From JABSSA01 sp039960995 (lineage in GTDB: Bacteria; Pseudomonadota; Alphaproteobacteria; Rhodobacterales; Rhodobacteraceae), in NCBI GenBank assembly GCA_039960995.1, contig JBDVKF010000064.1:124001-188000 (forward strand): a stretch of DNA of 64,000 nucleotides, in the 5' to 3' direction. Below are positions 52,692 to 61,080 of the stretch, in pieces. A program made the position numbers and the translations under genes. The notes beneath the pieces were generated by a model. It had not been told where the DNA came from, ran no database searches, and saw only the letters and a list, made by a program, of their open reading frames with translations. How positions within the stretch are numbered: position 1 is the stretch's first letter; every line of letters starts with the position of its first letter.

Positions 52692-53732
52692 CATTTTACG
52701 ATTGGTTTCTTCGTCCGTTCCACCATCGGCAAAATCATCAAAGGCCGTTTCTGTGACACGTATTATGTGATCGGAAACGAACTGCGCACCTTCCCGCGCT
52801 CCGTCTTCTGGGTGCTTTAGACAGCATTCCCATTCGACAACGGCCCAACCGTCAAAATCGATTGCAGCCATCTTTGAAAAGATTGCGCCAAAATCGACTT
52901 GTCCGTCGCCCAGTGACCGGAAACGTCCGGCACGGTCGACCCAGCTTTGATAACCGGAATAAACGCCTTGGCGGCCTGTTGGATTGAATTCGGCATCCTT
53001 AACGTGGAACATGCGGATGCGGTCTTTGTAGATGTCGATATTGTCCAGATAATCGAGACATTGCAGAACATAGTGTGACGGATCGTACAACATGCAGGCA
53101 CGTGCATGGTTGCCAGTGCGTTCTAGAAACATCTCGTAGGTGACGCCGTCATGGAGATCTTCACCGGGGTGGATTTCATAACAGACATCCACACCGCAAT
53201 CTTCGGCATGATCCAGAATGGGTTTCCAGCGTGCAGCCAATTCGTCAAATGCAGTTTCGACAAGACCAGCGGGGCGTTGCGGCCAAGGGTAGATATAGGG
53301 CCACGCTAACGCGCCAGAGAACGTTGCATGTGCGCCAATTCCAAGGTTTTTTGACGCGGTCAGCGCTTTTTTGACCTGATCAACAGCCCAAGCTTGCCGG
53401 GCGGTTGGATTTCCGCGCACTTCTTCGGCAGCAAATCCATCAAAGGCCGCATCATAAGCAGGATGCACCGCAACAAGCTGGCCCTGTAGGTGGGTCGAAA
53501 GCTCTGTGACTTCGACGCCATTTTCAGCGGCTTGGCCTTTGAATTCGTCGCAATAGTCTTTGCTTTCAGCAGCCTTGGACAAATCAATAAGGCGAGCATC
53601 CCAGCTTGGGACTTGTACACCCTTGTAACCGCAATCGGCTGCCCATTTGGTTATGGAGTCCCATGAATTGAAAGGTGCGTCGTCGCCCGCAAATTGTGCC
53701 AGAAATAACGCCGGCCCTTTGATTGTCCTCAT
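52677..53732 (-). CDS. Sugar phosphate isomerase/epimerase (xylose isomerase-like TIM barrel)
   Basis: The 351-residue protein has metal-site segments of this fold: VCYEIHPGED (glutamate), CMLYDPSHYVLQ (aspartate and histidine), MFHVKDAEF (histidine) and AVVEWECCLK (glutamate). Relatives isomerise ketoses, epimerise inosose-type compounds or cleave 3-keto-glycosides. They are very often paired with a Gfo/Idh/MocA oxidoreductase, as here. GAGGGAGAG precedes the ATG. A LacI regulator lies 32 bases upstream on the same strand. The reaction cannot be chosen from sequence alone. Confidence 0.85.
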   Translation of the reverse strand: MRTIKGPALFLAQFAGDDAPFNSWDSITKWAADCGYKGVQVPSWDARLIDLSKAAESKDYCDEFKGQAAENGVEVTELSTHLQGQLVAVHPAYDAAFDGFAAEEVRGNPTARQAWAVDQVKKALTASKNLGIGAHATFSGALAWPYIYPWPQRPAGLVETAFDELAARWKPILDHAEDCGVDVCYEIHPGEDLHDGVTYEMFLERTGNHARACMLYDPSHYVLQCLDYLDNIDIYKDRIRMFHVKDAEFNPTGRQGVYSGYQSWVDRAGRFRSLGDGQVDFGAIFSKMAAIDFDGWAVVEWECCLKHPEDGAREGAQFVSDHIIRVTETAFDDFADGGTDEETNRKMLGLT

Positions 53733-53764
53733 TTTTACTCTCCCTCAGTTTATACCTGTGTGTG

Positions 53765-54787
53765 TCATTCCATCGTCGGTAAGTTTTCACGGATGACAAT
53801 GTCGATGCGTATGTTTTCCTGAGACTTGATCACAGGCGTGTTGTCGCGTTTGGACCGAAGCACGCGCAACGTGCTGCGCGCCAGGTGACCTGTATTCTGT
53901 GTAATGACGGCATCCAGCAAACCTTGCCTTAGCATTTCTGCCGAATTCTCAGTCAATTCATGATCAATGCAAACGGGGCGCGGGTGTCCGTCGTGTTTCA
54001 AGATGGCCGCAGCCACTCCGCGCACGCTTGCCCCGGCTGAATAGATACCGACGGCATTCGGGTTCTTTTCCAAAGCGCGCCGAATGACCTGTTCGGTCAA
54101 TTCCGTGTTTTCATGACCTTCGATACTGGGAAGGGTTTTGAGATCGGGAAAGTGTTCCGTTATCACTTCGTCAAATCCAAACCGGCGTTCAATCATGTCG
54201 CGGGATTGCTTTGAGGTCATGACCACGATCACTTGACCCGGGCGCCCTCTTAAAAAACGACCCATCAACATTCCGGCGGTTCTGCCAGCGGCCACGTTAT
54301 CAATGCCGACGAAATGATCGCGGTCTGAATTGGGTTGATCCGAAACCAACGAAACGACCGGCACACCGCGTTCGCGCAATCTGGAAATGGCATCCCGTAC
54401 AACTGGCGTTTCATTTGCCATGATCGCCAAGCCATCGATCTCGCTTGGATTGAGAGCAGCCAGCTTTTCCGCCAGATAAGTGTGATCGTGGTTGGGAACC
54501 AAGATCGTTTCAATCTCGGTGCGATCAAATTTGGCGCTTTCTGCAACTTCTTCGACGGATTTTCGCAGGCTGGCGAAAAACTGGCCTTTCCAATCTGGCA
54601 AGACAAAAACGAATTTGTACTGCTTTTTCCGAGCCAAGTTTGCCGCCGCCGTGTCGCGCACATAGCCTAACGAACTGATGGCGGCATGCACCTTTTTGAT
54701 GGTGATCTGGCGCACGCCCTGACGTTCGTTCAAAACCCGGTCGACGGTGGCAAGACTGACGCCAGCCACCCGTGCAATGTCATTCAC
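53765..54787 (-). CDS. LacI-family transcriptional regulator
   Basis: The protein has a LacI HTH at its very N-terminus (NDIARVAGVSLATVDRVLNERQG) and a periplasmic-binding-protein-like effector domain (KQYKFVFVLPDWKG, VSLVSDQPNSDRDHFVGIDN, GIYSAGASVRGVAAAI). It probably represses the flanking sugar locus and binds the paired palindromes at 62465-62508. The GTG start at 54787 clips the family N-terminus by a few residues and has no ribosome-binding site. In-frame CTG (54826) or ATT (54829) codons have GGAG properly spaced, so the true start may be non-standard. Confidence 0.88.
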   Translation of the reverse strand: MNDIARVAGVSLATVDRVLNERQGVRQITIKKVHAAISSLGYVRDTAAANLARKKQYKFVFVLPDWKGQFFASLRKSVEEVAESAKFDRTEIETILVPNHDHTYLAEKLAALNPSEIDGLAIMANETPVVRDAISRLRERGVPVVSLVSDQPNSDRDHFVGIDNVAAGRTAGMLMGRFLRGRPGQVIVVMTSKQSRDMIERRFGFDEVITEHFPDLKTLPSIEGHENTELTEQVIRRALEKNPNAVGIYSAGASVRGVAAAILKHDGHPRPVCIDHELTENSAEMLRQGLLDAVITQNTGHLARSTLRVLRSKRDNTPVIKSQENIRIDIVIRENLPTME

Positions 54788-54828
54788 GGTTGGTTTTTCA
54801 GTCGCGTTATGATCGGGCTTAGCCAGAA

Positions 54829-56451
54829 TTAACGCTCCAGAATTTTCGCAAGGCCTTCGAACAGGATGGCAACCGCTTCTGCACCCGGATCATTATGACC
54901 TTTCAGATTTTCTTCGGGGACATAAGCCGCGCGTCCTGCTTTTGCGCGATGAATGGATGCGGTTCCGTCTGCGCCACGGCGTGCAGCAGCTGCGGCTTGG
55001 GCGATACCGTCTGGCAAGGCGTCTAAGGCGGGCGACAGCGCGTCGATCATTGTGCGGTCGCCGACACGAGCACCGCCAACCTGACTGACGCGATCTAGAC
55101 CTGCGCCCATTGCTTCGAACACTTGATACCCGTTTGCACAAGCGTCGCCGGCGGCATTGAAAAAGATTGCCAGAATGACGCCGGACGACCCGCCCATTGT
55201 ATGGCTTAGCTCATTCCCTAACGCTGGGAAAAGCTGCGTTAGATCGGCCAAGGGCAATCGATCCAAACTGCCTTTTAAGGCCCGCGCCGCGGTGGCCAAC
55301 GTGCTGCCTGTGTCGCCGTCACCAGATTTTGCATCCAGCGCGTTTAATTTGGCCTCAGCCTCGATCAAAAGGTCGGACACATGTTCCAGCGTCGCCCGTG
55401 TGCGTGGATTGTCAGAGGCAATTGGTTCAATTGGCGTCAATCCATCCGGCAGCGGACAGATGTCCACCGGGCTCAAAGCAACAAGACCGGGCCACGCGGC
55501 CAAAGATACGGGGTCTTGCATTGCGGCCAGTTCTGTTTCGTCAGCCTCGAGTATGGAAATCGAAAAACCGTGCATATCCAAAGACGTCATCAAGGGCGCT
55601 GGGCCGACCACATATTCAATGCCGCCCGTTTGCGCAATGGAATGTGTCAGGACCGACATTTCAAGCGGAGTTGTCGAGCCAAGATTGTTGATCAAGGCGA
55701 TTGGTGTGCCGTCTCCGGTTCCTGTCTTGAGCTTGTCCAAAACGGTCGCAATTGCCACCTCGGCCGAGGCGAAATCAACCTGTTCGACGCCGGGTTCGCC
55801 GTGGATTCCCAAACCAAGCTCGGCTTTCCCAGCGGCGATGCGTTCTTCTTTGGGTGATCCGGGAACGGTGCAAGTCGACAGGCTCATGCCTAGCGACGCA
55901 ACTTTGGTTATGACTTGTTTGGCGGCTGATGTGACGGTTGCCAAATCCTTACCGTCTTCGGCCAATGAACCAGCCACTTTGTGCACGAACAACGTTCCTG
56001 CAACGCCGCGAGGCTGAGGCAGATTGGGCAGCGCGATGTCATCATCCACGACAACCATTTCGACCTTACGGCCAAGGGCACGTGCACGTTCCGCAGCCAA
56101 ACCAAAATTCAGACGGTCGCCTGTGTAATTCTTAACGATCAGCAAGCACCCAGCGTCGCCGGTGACGGCAAGGATACCGGCCAGAACAGCCTCGACAGAG
56201 GGTGATGCAAACACTTCGCCGCACACGGCAGCGGTCAACATCCCGGCGCCGACAAATCCTGCATGTGCGGGTTCATGGCCGGAGCCACCACCAGAGATTA
56301 ACGCGACCTTGGATTTGTCCCAATCTGTTCGAAAGACAACCTTGATATGTGGATAGCCATCCAACCGCCCGAGTGTGCCACCGGATGCAGCAATAACGCC
56401 GTCCAGCGCTTCGGTAACAAGGTTTTCCTTGGCATTGATAAACTGTGCCAT
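54829..56451 (-). CDS. Dihydroxyacetone kinase-type enzyme (DhaK and DhaL domains fused)
   Basis: The 540-residue ATP-dependent kinase has an N-terminal DhaK domain (about 1-330) with the substrate-binding histidine region GGGSGHEPAHAGFVG. A C-terminal DhaL domain (about 350-540) carries the ATP/Mg site KSGDGDTGSTLATAARAL and GGSSGVILAIFF. This fused form uses ATP directly, as in Citrobacter and eukaryotes, rather than PTS. Related enzymes phosphorylate erythrulose, apulose or other small ketoses, so dihydroxyacetone is only one option. The start MAQFINAKENL has GGAGGG upstream. It lies 13 bases after an ABC ATPase gene. Confidence 0.9.
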   Translation of the reverse strand: MAQFINAKENLVTEALDGVIAASGGTLGRLDGYPHIKVVFRTDWDKSKVALISGGGSGHEPAHAGFVGAGMLTAAVCGEVFASPSVEAVLAGILAVTGDAGCLLIVKNYTGDRLNFGLAAERARALGRKVEMVVVDDDIALPNLPQPRGVAGTLFVHKVAGSLAEDGKDLATVTSAAKQVITKVASLGMSLSTCTVPGSPKEERIAAGKAELGLGIHGEPGVEQVDFASAEVAIATVLDKLKTGTGDGTPIALINNLGSTTPLEMSVLTHSIAQTGGIEYVVGPAPLMTSLDMHGFSISILEADETELAAMQDPVSLAAWPGLVALSPVDICPLPDGLTPIEPIASDNPRTRATLEHVSDLLIEAEAKLNALDAKSGDGDTGSTLATAARALKGSLDRLPLADLTQLFPALGNELSHTMGGSSGVILAIFFNAAGDACANGYQVFEAMGAGLDRVSQVGGARVGDRTMIDALSPALDALPDGIAQAAAAARRGADGTASIHRAKAGRAAYVPEENLKGHNDPGAEAVAILFEGLAKILER

Positions 56452-56464
56452 GTGGCGCCCTCCG

Positions 56465-57457
56465 TTATATGACTCGCGCACCGCCAGCGTCGAAATACAG
56501 TGCTTCGCGCGGGGTAACTTTTATTGTCGAATTGGGTTCATAGCTGCGTCCATCCGCGGCCAACGTGATGACAGAATGACCGGAAAGGTCCAGATGCAGC
56601 CGAGTCTGATCCCCTAAGTGTTCAGCGCGGATCACGCGGGCCTCTGCGCCATCGCCTTCCATGATGTGTTCTGGACGCAGGCCTATTTGTGGCCCCTTGT
56701 GGTGTCCGCCGAATAGATCAGACGGCAGCACGTTGATCCGGGGCAATCCCAATCGGCTGGCCACATAGACGCTGTTGGGGTTTTCATAGATTTCCCGAGG
56801 CGTGCCATATTGGACCAGTTTCCCATCCTGAAGCACGCCCACATGCGTGGCCATTGTCATGGCTTCGACCTGATCATGGGTCACATATAGCAGTGTCGAA
56901 CCCAGTTCGGATTGGATGCGTTTCAGTTCGATGCGCAAATCAGCGCGCAGTTTCGCATCAAGCGAGCTGAGCGGTTCGTCCATCAGGTAAATGGCCGGAT
57001 CTCGAACCAAAGCACGCCCAATGGACACGCGCTGCATTTCGCCTCCTGACAATTCGGTCGCTTTGTTGTCCAGCTTGTGTGGAATTTGCAGAACTTCCGC
57101 GATCTTTTGCACCTTTTGCGCAATCTCTGCTTCGGGGGTCTGCAAAATGGGGGACCGTAAAGGAAAGGCAAGGTTGTCGCGCACGGACAGGTGCGGGTAC
57201 AGCGAATATTGCTGGAACACCATTGCGATGTCGCGCTGGGCCGGTGTTTCTTGGCTGGCGTTTCTGCCATCAATCAGCACGCGTCCGGCATCAAGCTTTT
57301 CCAACCCAGACACCAGTCGCAATGTTGTCGTCTTTCCCGCACCCGTCGGGCCAAGCAGGACGACAAAGGCCCCATCTGGGATCACCATGTTGATGCTATC
57401 AACGGCCTGTGTTTTTCCAAAAGCTTTGGAGATGCCGTCAAGAATGACTTCAGCCAT
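56465..57457 (-). CDS. Sugar ABC transporter ATP-binding protein (MalK/UgpC type), second
   Basis: The 330-residue ATPase has Walker A GPTGAGKTTT, signature LSGGEMQRVSIGRALVR, Walker B IYLMDEPLSSLDAKLR and H-loop VTHDQVEAM, followed by a TOBE-type regulatory domain (from about 235). The signature ends in GGE, not the usual GGQ. It overlaps the first ATPase by 8 bases. Two different ATPases in one importer suggest a heterodimeric motor, as known for the rhizobial glycerol transporter. Confidence 0.9.
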   Translation of the reverse strand: MAEVILDGISKAFGKTQAVDSINMVIPDGAFVVLLGPTGAGKTTTLRLVSGLEKLDAGRVLIDGRNASQETPAQRDIAMVFQQYSLYPHLSVRDNLAFPLRSPILQTPEAEIAQKVQKIAEVLQIPHKLDNKATELSGGEMQRVSIGRALVRDPAIYLMDEPLSSLDAKLRADLRIELKRIQSELGSTLLYVTHDQVEAMTMATHVGVLQDGKLVQYGTPREIYENPNSVYVASRLGLPRINVLPSDLFGGHHKGPQIGLRPEHIMEGDGAEARVIRAEHLGDQTRLHLDLSGHSVITLAADGRSYEPNSTIKVTPREALYFDAGGARVI

Positions 57458-58547
57458 GGGCTAACACTCCTTCATTTAAGGCAGATCGCAGCGCGGCCCC
57501 GGTGTCTTTGTCAAACAAAGTGACCGTTTCTGATTTAAAGTCTAACCCCACCCGTTCGCCTGTTTTGACAGGTTGTGCGGAATTGATGCGTGCTTTTAAT
57601 TCGCCGTTTGGGCTGTCCAATGTGATGACTTGGGTGGTGCCAAGATATTCGGTGGCCAGCACTTTGGCGCGATACGAACTGTTGTCGCTTAGGGCGATGT
57701 TTTCAGGCCGAACACCAAAGATCATCGACCCGTCTGAACCGACACGCTGTTCCGGGATGGTGGCCTCGAAATCGTGCAATTGAACATTGGTCGCACCTGG
57801 CGCGACTTTGCCATCAAAAGGCAAAAAGTTCATCGAAGGTGATCCTATGAAATCTGCAACGAACATGGTTGCGGGCGTGTCATAAATTTCTTGCGGCGTG
57901 CCAAACTGTTCGACGACGGCATTGTTCATGACAACGATTTTGTCGCCCATTTGCATGGCTTCCAATTGATCATGGGTCACGTAAACTGTGGTCGCTCCCA
58001 TTCGATCATGCAGGGCGCGCAGTTCTTCGGCCATGTGTTCGCGAAACTCTGCATCCAACGCACCCAATGGTTCGTCCATCATAAACGCTTTGGGATCACG
58101 TACGATGGCCCGGCCCAAAGCAACGCGTTGGCGGTCACCGCCTGACAATCCGCCGACTGGGCGGTTCAGGATGTCTTCGATGCCAAGGATATTGGCGACC
58201 TCTGCGACTTTCGCTTTGACCTGCGCGCGCGGCATACCCTGACTGATCAACGGGTAAGATATGTTCTTTCGTACGTTCATATGTGGATAGAGAGCAAACA
58301 TCTGAAATACGAAGGCAATGTCACGCTGGGATGGGGGCAATTGTGCGATGTCTTCGCCATCCAGCATGATCTGCCCAGACGTGGGCAGTTCCAGTCCGGC
58401 AATCATGCGCAAGGTTGTGGTTTTGCCGCACCCAGATGGGCCAAGCAGCATAAAGAACTCGCCATCTTCGATCGTGAAGCTGCTTTCCTTAACGGCGACA
58501 AAGTCACCAAATTCCTTGCGGACGTTTTTTATAACGATCTCAGCCAT
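57450..58547 (-). CDS. Sugar ABC transporter ATP-binding protein (MalK/UgpC type), first
   Basis: The 365-residue ATPase has Walker A GPSGCGKTTT, signature LSGGDRQRVALGRAIVR, Walker B AFMMDEPLGALDAEFR and H-loop VTHDQLEAM, then a C-terminal TOBE/OB domain. GGD replaces the usual GGQ in the signature. It shares the MalK layout with its downstream partner but they are not recent duplicates. It overlaps the VOC gene by 8 bases upstream and the second ATPase by 8 bases downstream, so synthesis of all is coupled. Confidence 0.9.
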   Translation of the reverse strand: MAEIVIKNVRKEFGDFVAVKESSFTIEDGEFFMLLGPSGCGKTTTLRMIAGLELPTSGQIMLDGEDIAQLPPSQRDIAFVFQMFALYPHMNVRKNISYPLISQGMPRAQVKAKVAEVANILGIEDILNRPVGGLSGGDRQRVALGRAIVRDPKAFMMDEPLGALDAEFREHMAEELRALHDRMGATTVYVTHDQLEAMQMGDKIVVMNNAVVEQFGTPQEIYDTPATMFVADFIGSPSMNFLPFDGKVAPGATNVQLHDFEATIPEQRVGSDGSMIFGVRPENIALSDNSSYRAKVLATEYLGTTQVITLDSPNGELKARINSAQPVKTGERVGLDFKSETVTLFDKDTGAALRSALNEGVLAHG

Positions 58548-58908
58548 TTGGAATGTTCTCTCCGATCCGCAGCAGATTGCCGTCAGGGTCCCAAAGCGTT
58601 GCTTCGCGCATGCCCCACGGTTTGTTTTCAGCTGGTTGAAAGCGCGGAAATCCGACGTCGCTGGGCAGGTTCAATTGCGCGAGCATGTCAGATGCCGCAT
58701 CGACATTTGTGGGTCGGACATACGCGCCGTGGGTGCTGTTTTCGGGGCGGTGGGCGGCATCATGAAAGAAATGCAATTCGACCTTGTCGCGGTTCATCAG
58801 CAAGTAGTTTCCGTCATCATACCAGGCCTTAAACCCCCAGCTGTCATAGAAGTCGCGGGTGACTTCAAACGAACGAGAAGGCAGGATTGGACAGGCTTGT
58901 TCTAGCAT
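58540..58908 (-). CDS. VOC-superfamily protein (glyoxalase/bleomycin-resistance fold)
   Basis: The 122-residue protein has the two-repeat VOC pattern: ACPILPSRSFEVTRDFYDSWGFKAWYDDGNYLLM and a second half ending REATLWDPDGNLLRIGE. The histidine in VELHFFHD and the terminal glutamate could be metal ligands. It resembles bleomycin-binding proteins, but its place inside a sugar transporter operon argues for a metabolic or binding role. It overlaps the neighbouring ATPase by 8 bases and shares a base with the stop of the small membrane protein gene. Function unknown. Confidence 0.85.
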   Translation of the reverse strand: MLEQACPILPSRSFEVTRDFYDSWGFKAWYDDGNYLLMNRDKVELHFFHDAAHRPENSTHGAYVRPTNVDAASDMLAQLNLPSDVGFPRFQPAENKPWGMREATLWDPDGNLLRIGENIPNG

Positions 58909-59102
58909 TATTCACCCTCCGGAAAATGACTGACTATGATGAACATCACTGTCCCAACTAGTGTCGTGATAAAGGAGTACGTGTAAGCCCACATCACAAA
59001 GGGCTGCATCAACATGAACACACCCAAGGCGATGATGATCGTTGCCAACATTTCCCAGGGGCCACGGTGAAAGCGCAATAAGCCGGAAAAGAACCAAGTC
59101 AT
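58908..59102 (-). CDS. Small membrane protein of the ABC transporter operon (64 residues)
   Basis: The protein starts MTWFFSGLLRFHRGPWEMLA and has two hydrophobic segments (about residues 19-36 and 40-56) ending HFPEGE. The start at 59102 is chosen because it overlaps the permease stop (59099-59101), in keeping with the coupling across this operon. I do not recognise a named family. It differs by eye from the DUF2160 membrane protein of glycerol transporters, which holds a similar position. It may be an accessory subunit of the transporter. Confidence 0.7.
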   Translation of the reverse strand: MTWFFSGLLRFHRGPWEMLATIIIALGVFMLMQPFVMWAYTYSFITTLVGTVMFIIVSHFPEGE

Positions 59103-60040
59103 TTGCGAACCGCTCCGAATGTGATCCCGCGCAGCAGGTGTTTGCGCAGCATGATTGTGAATATCATCACTGGCAGCAGGAAGATTGTGGCCCCCGCGGC
59201 GACTGCTGGCCAATCCAATCCACCAACGCCGATGATTGTCGGGATGAAAGGCGGCGCTGTTTGTGCTGTGGCCGACGTAAGCAGCACAGCAAAGGCGTAT
59301 TCATTCCACGCAAAGATCAGACAGAAGATTGCAGTGGACGCGATGCCAGTTGCCGCTTGGGGTAGGACGACTTTGTAAAAGGCTTGGAACCGTGTGTACC
59401 CATCAATCAGCGCCGCTTCTTCGTATTCTCGCGGGATTTCGTCGATGAAACCCTTCAACAACCAAACCGCGAGCGAGATATTCACAGCCGTATACAGCAG
59501 GATCATCCCCAGATGTGTGTCCGATAGGCCCAGATTCCGGTACATCAGGAAAATCGGGATCGCCACGGCAATGGGCGGCATCATCCTAGTACTGAGGATG
59601 AAAAACAGCAGATCATCCGCTAGAGGAATTTTGAAACGGCTAAAGGCATAAGCGGCCAAAGTCCCCAAAAAGATGCTGAGGAACGTTGATCCAAACCCAA
59701 TAATGACCGAGTTCAGAAACCGTTCACCGAATTTGGATGGACCGGCAATGACCATATCGCGGTTGCGCACGATTTCGTCATACCACGTGTCGGGCGGGGG
59801 CAAGGCGTCCAAGTCTTCTTTGGCAATCCGGGTGCGCGTTGTGAACAGATTTACATAGCCCTCCATTGAAGGTTCAAAAATGACCTTGGGTGGATAGGCG
59901 ATGCTGTCGGGCGGCGTTTTGAACCCAGTGACAAAGATCCAAGCCAGCGGGATCATCGTGACCAGCGCGTAAACGATGACCAATGTCCCTGCGATCCACT
60001 TGGACCGTTTGGATGGTTCGGTGATGGAATGCGCGCTCAT
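59099..60040 (-). CDS. Sugar ABC transporter permease (MalG type)
   Basis: The 313-residue permease has six membrane segments. The cytoplasmic EAA loop is IPREYEEAALIDGYTRFQAFYKVVLP (about residue 215), shown here in family form EAA-x3-G. A periplasmic loop with FTTRTRIAKEDLDALPPPDTWYDEI, longer than usual, lies between the first two segments. The start MSAHSITEPSKRSKW at 60040 overlaps the preceding permease stop (ATGA). It pairs with the MalF-type permease upstream. Confidence 0.9.
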   Translation of the reverse strand: MSAHSITEPSKRSKWIAGTLVIVYALVTMIPLAWIFVTGFKTPPDSIAYPPKVIFEPSMEGYVNLFTTRTRIAKEDLDALPPPDTWYDEIVRNRDMVIAGPSKFGERFLNSVIIGFGSTFLSIFLGTLAAYAFSRFKIPLADDLLFFILSTRMMPPIAVAIPIFLMYRNLGLSDTHLGMILLYTAVNISLAVWLLKGFIDEIPREYEEAALIDGYTRFQAFYKVVLPQAATGIASTAIFCLIFAWNEYAFAVLLTSATAQTAPPFIPTIIGVGGLDWPAVAAGATIFLLPVMIFTIMLRKHLLRGITFGAVRK

Positions 60041-60984
60041 CTTTCTTTCACCTTGTTCAGGGCTTTGACATAGATACTGGCCAAGCCAAAGACTGTTACG
60101 AAAAGGATGATGGCATAGGCCGAGGCATAGCCTGTTCGCCATTTTTCGAAAGCTTCGCGTTTTAGGTTGATTGATGTCAATTCGGTGGTTGATCCGGGAC
60201 CGCCGCCTGTCAGCTGGACCACAAGGTCGAACATTTTAAAGTTCTCGATTCCACGGAACAGGACGGCAAGCATTAGGAAGGGCAGGACCATCGGAACTGT
60301 GATGGTGAAAAACTGCCGCAACTTTGATGCACGGTCTATTTCGGCGGCCTCGTAAATATAGTCGGGGATCGATCGAAGGCCAGCAAGGCAGATGAGCATC
60401 ACAAACGGAGTCCACATCCACGTGTCCACAATCACAATGGACCATGGCGCTAGATCTACAGACCCCAACATTTGAAAACTGGACGCGTCTTTGCCGGTGA
60501 AAAAGCCGACGATATAGTTAAACAGGCCAATTTGCGGTTGATAAAGAAACTTCCAAAAGTTCCCGACGACGGCAGGGGACAACATCATGGGCAGTACAAT
60601 GATTGTGGTCCACAAGTCGTTGCCTTTGAATTTCTTGTTGATCAGCCAAGCCAGCGTGAACCCGATCAAAACCTGAAAGAAGATGGTCCAAATCAGGAAA
60701 TGCGCAGTGGCTTGCATATTCAGCCAGATGTCACTGTCGGTTAGGATGCGTTCATAGTTGCGAAAACCGATATTCTTGACTTCGCGCCCGATCCGGTTGG
60801 CTTTAAAATCCGTAAAGCTCAGCTGGATGGTCCAGATCAGCGGAAAGATGTTGATCGCCAAAAGCAGAAATATTGTCGGTCCGACAAAAATCCATGCGAT
60901 GGCCCGGTCAGACAATCCCTTGATCTTGCGGGCGACACGCCGGGGCGTCGCTTGGGCTGCTGTGTCTATGGGTGAAGATGACAT
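60037..60984 (-). CDS. Sugar ABC transporter permease (MalF type)
   Basis: The permease of about 315 residues has six membrane segments and an EAA-like loop IPDYIYEAAEIDRASKLRQF (about residue 215). It is the first permease after the binding-protein gene. The start is uncertain: MSSSPIDTAAQ at 60984 is preferred, with GGGGAA upstream, but an ATG at 61002 is possible. It overlaps the MalG-type gene downstream. A gap of about 96 bases separates it from the binding-protein gene. Confidence 0.88.
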   Translation of the reverse strand: MSSSPIDTAAQATPRRVARKIKGLSDRAIAWIFVGPTIFLLLAINIFPLIWTIQLSFTDFKANRIGREVKNIGFRNYERILTDSDIWLNMQATAHFLIWTIFFQVLIGFTLAWLINKKFKGNDLWTTIIVLPMMLSPAVVGNFWKFLYQPQIGLFNYIVGFFTGKDASSFQMLGSVDLAPWSIVIVDTWMWTPFVMLICLAGLRSIPDYIYEAAEIDRASKLRQFFTITVPMVLPFLMLAVLFRGIENFKMFDLVVQLTGGGPGSTTELTSINLKREAFEKWRTGYASAYAIILFVTVFGLASIYVKALNKVKER

Positions 60985-61080
60985 CAGGCGTACGTTCCCC
61001 ATGGTACGGCGAAACAGAAATCGCCTTACCGGTTGAAAAAGGAGCAGCGCGGGGACATGCCCCGCACCACGGTTTTTGGA

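Noticed and set aside
55157..56017. Open frame of 286 codons on the plus strand over the DhaKL-type kinase
   Set aside because: It is antisense to the kinase gene, rich in Ser and Pro, with no domain signature.
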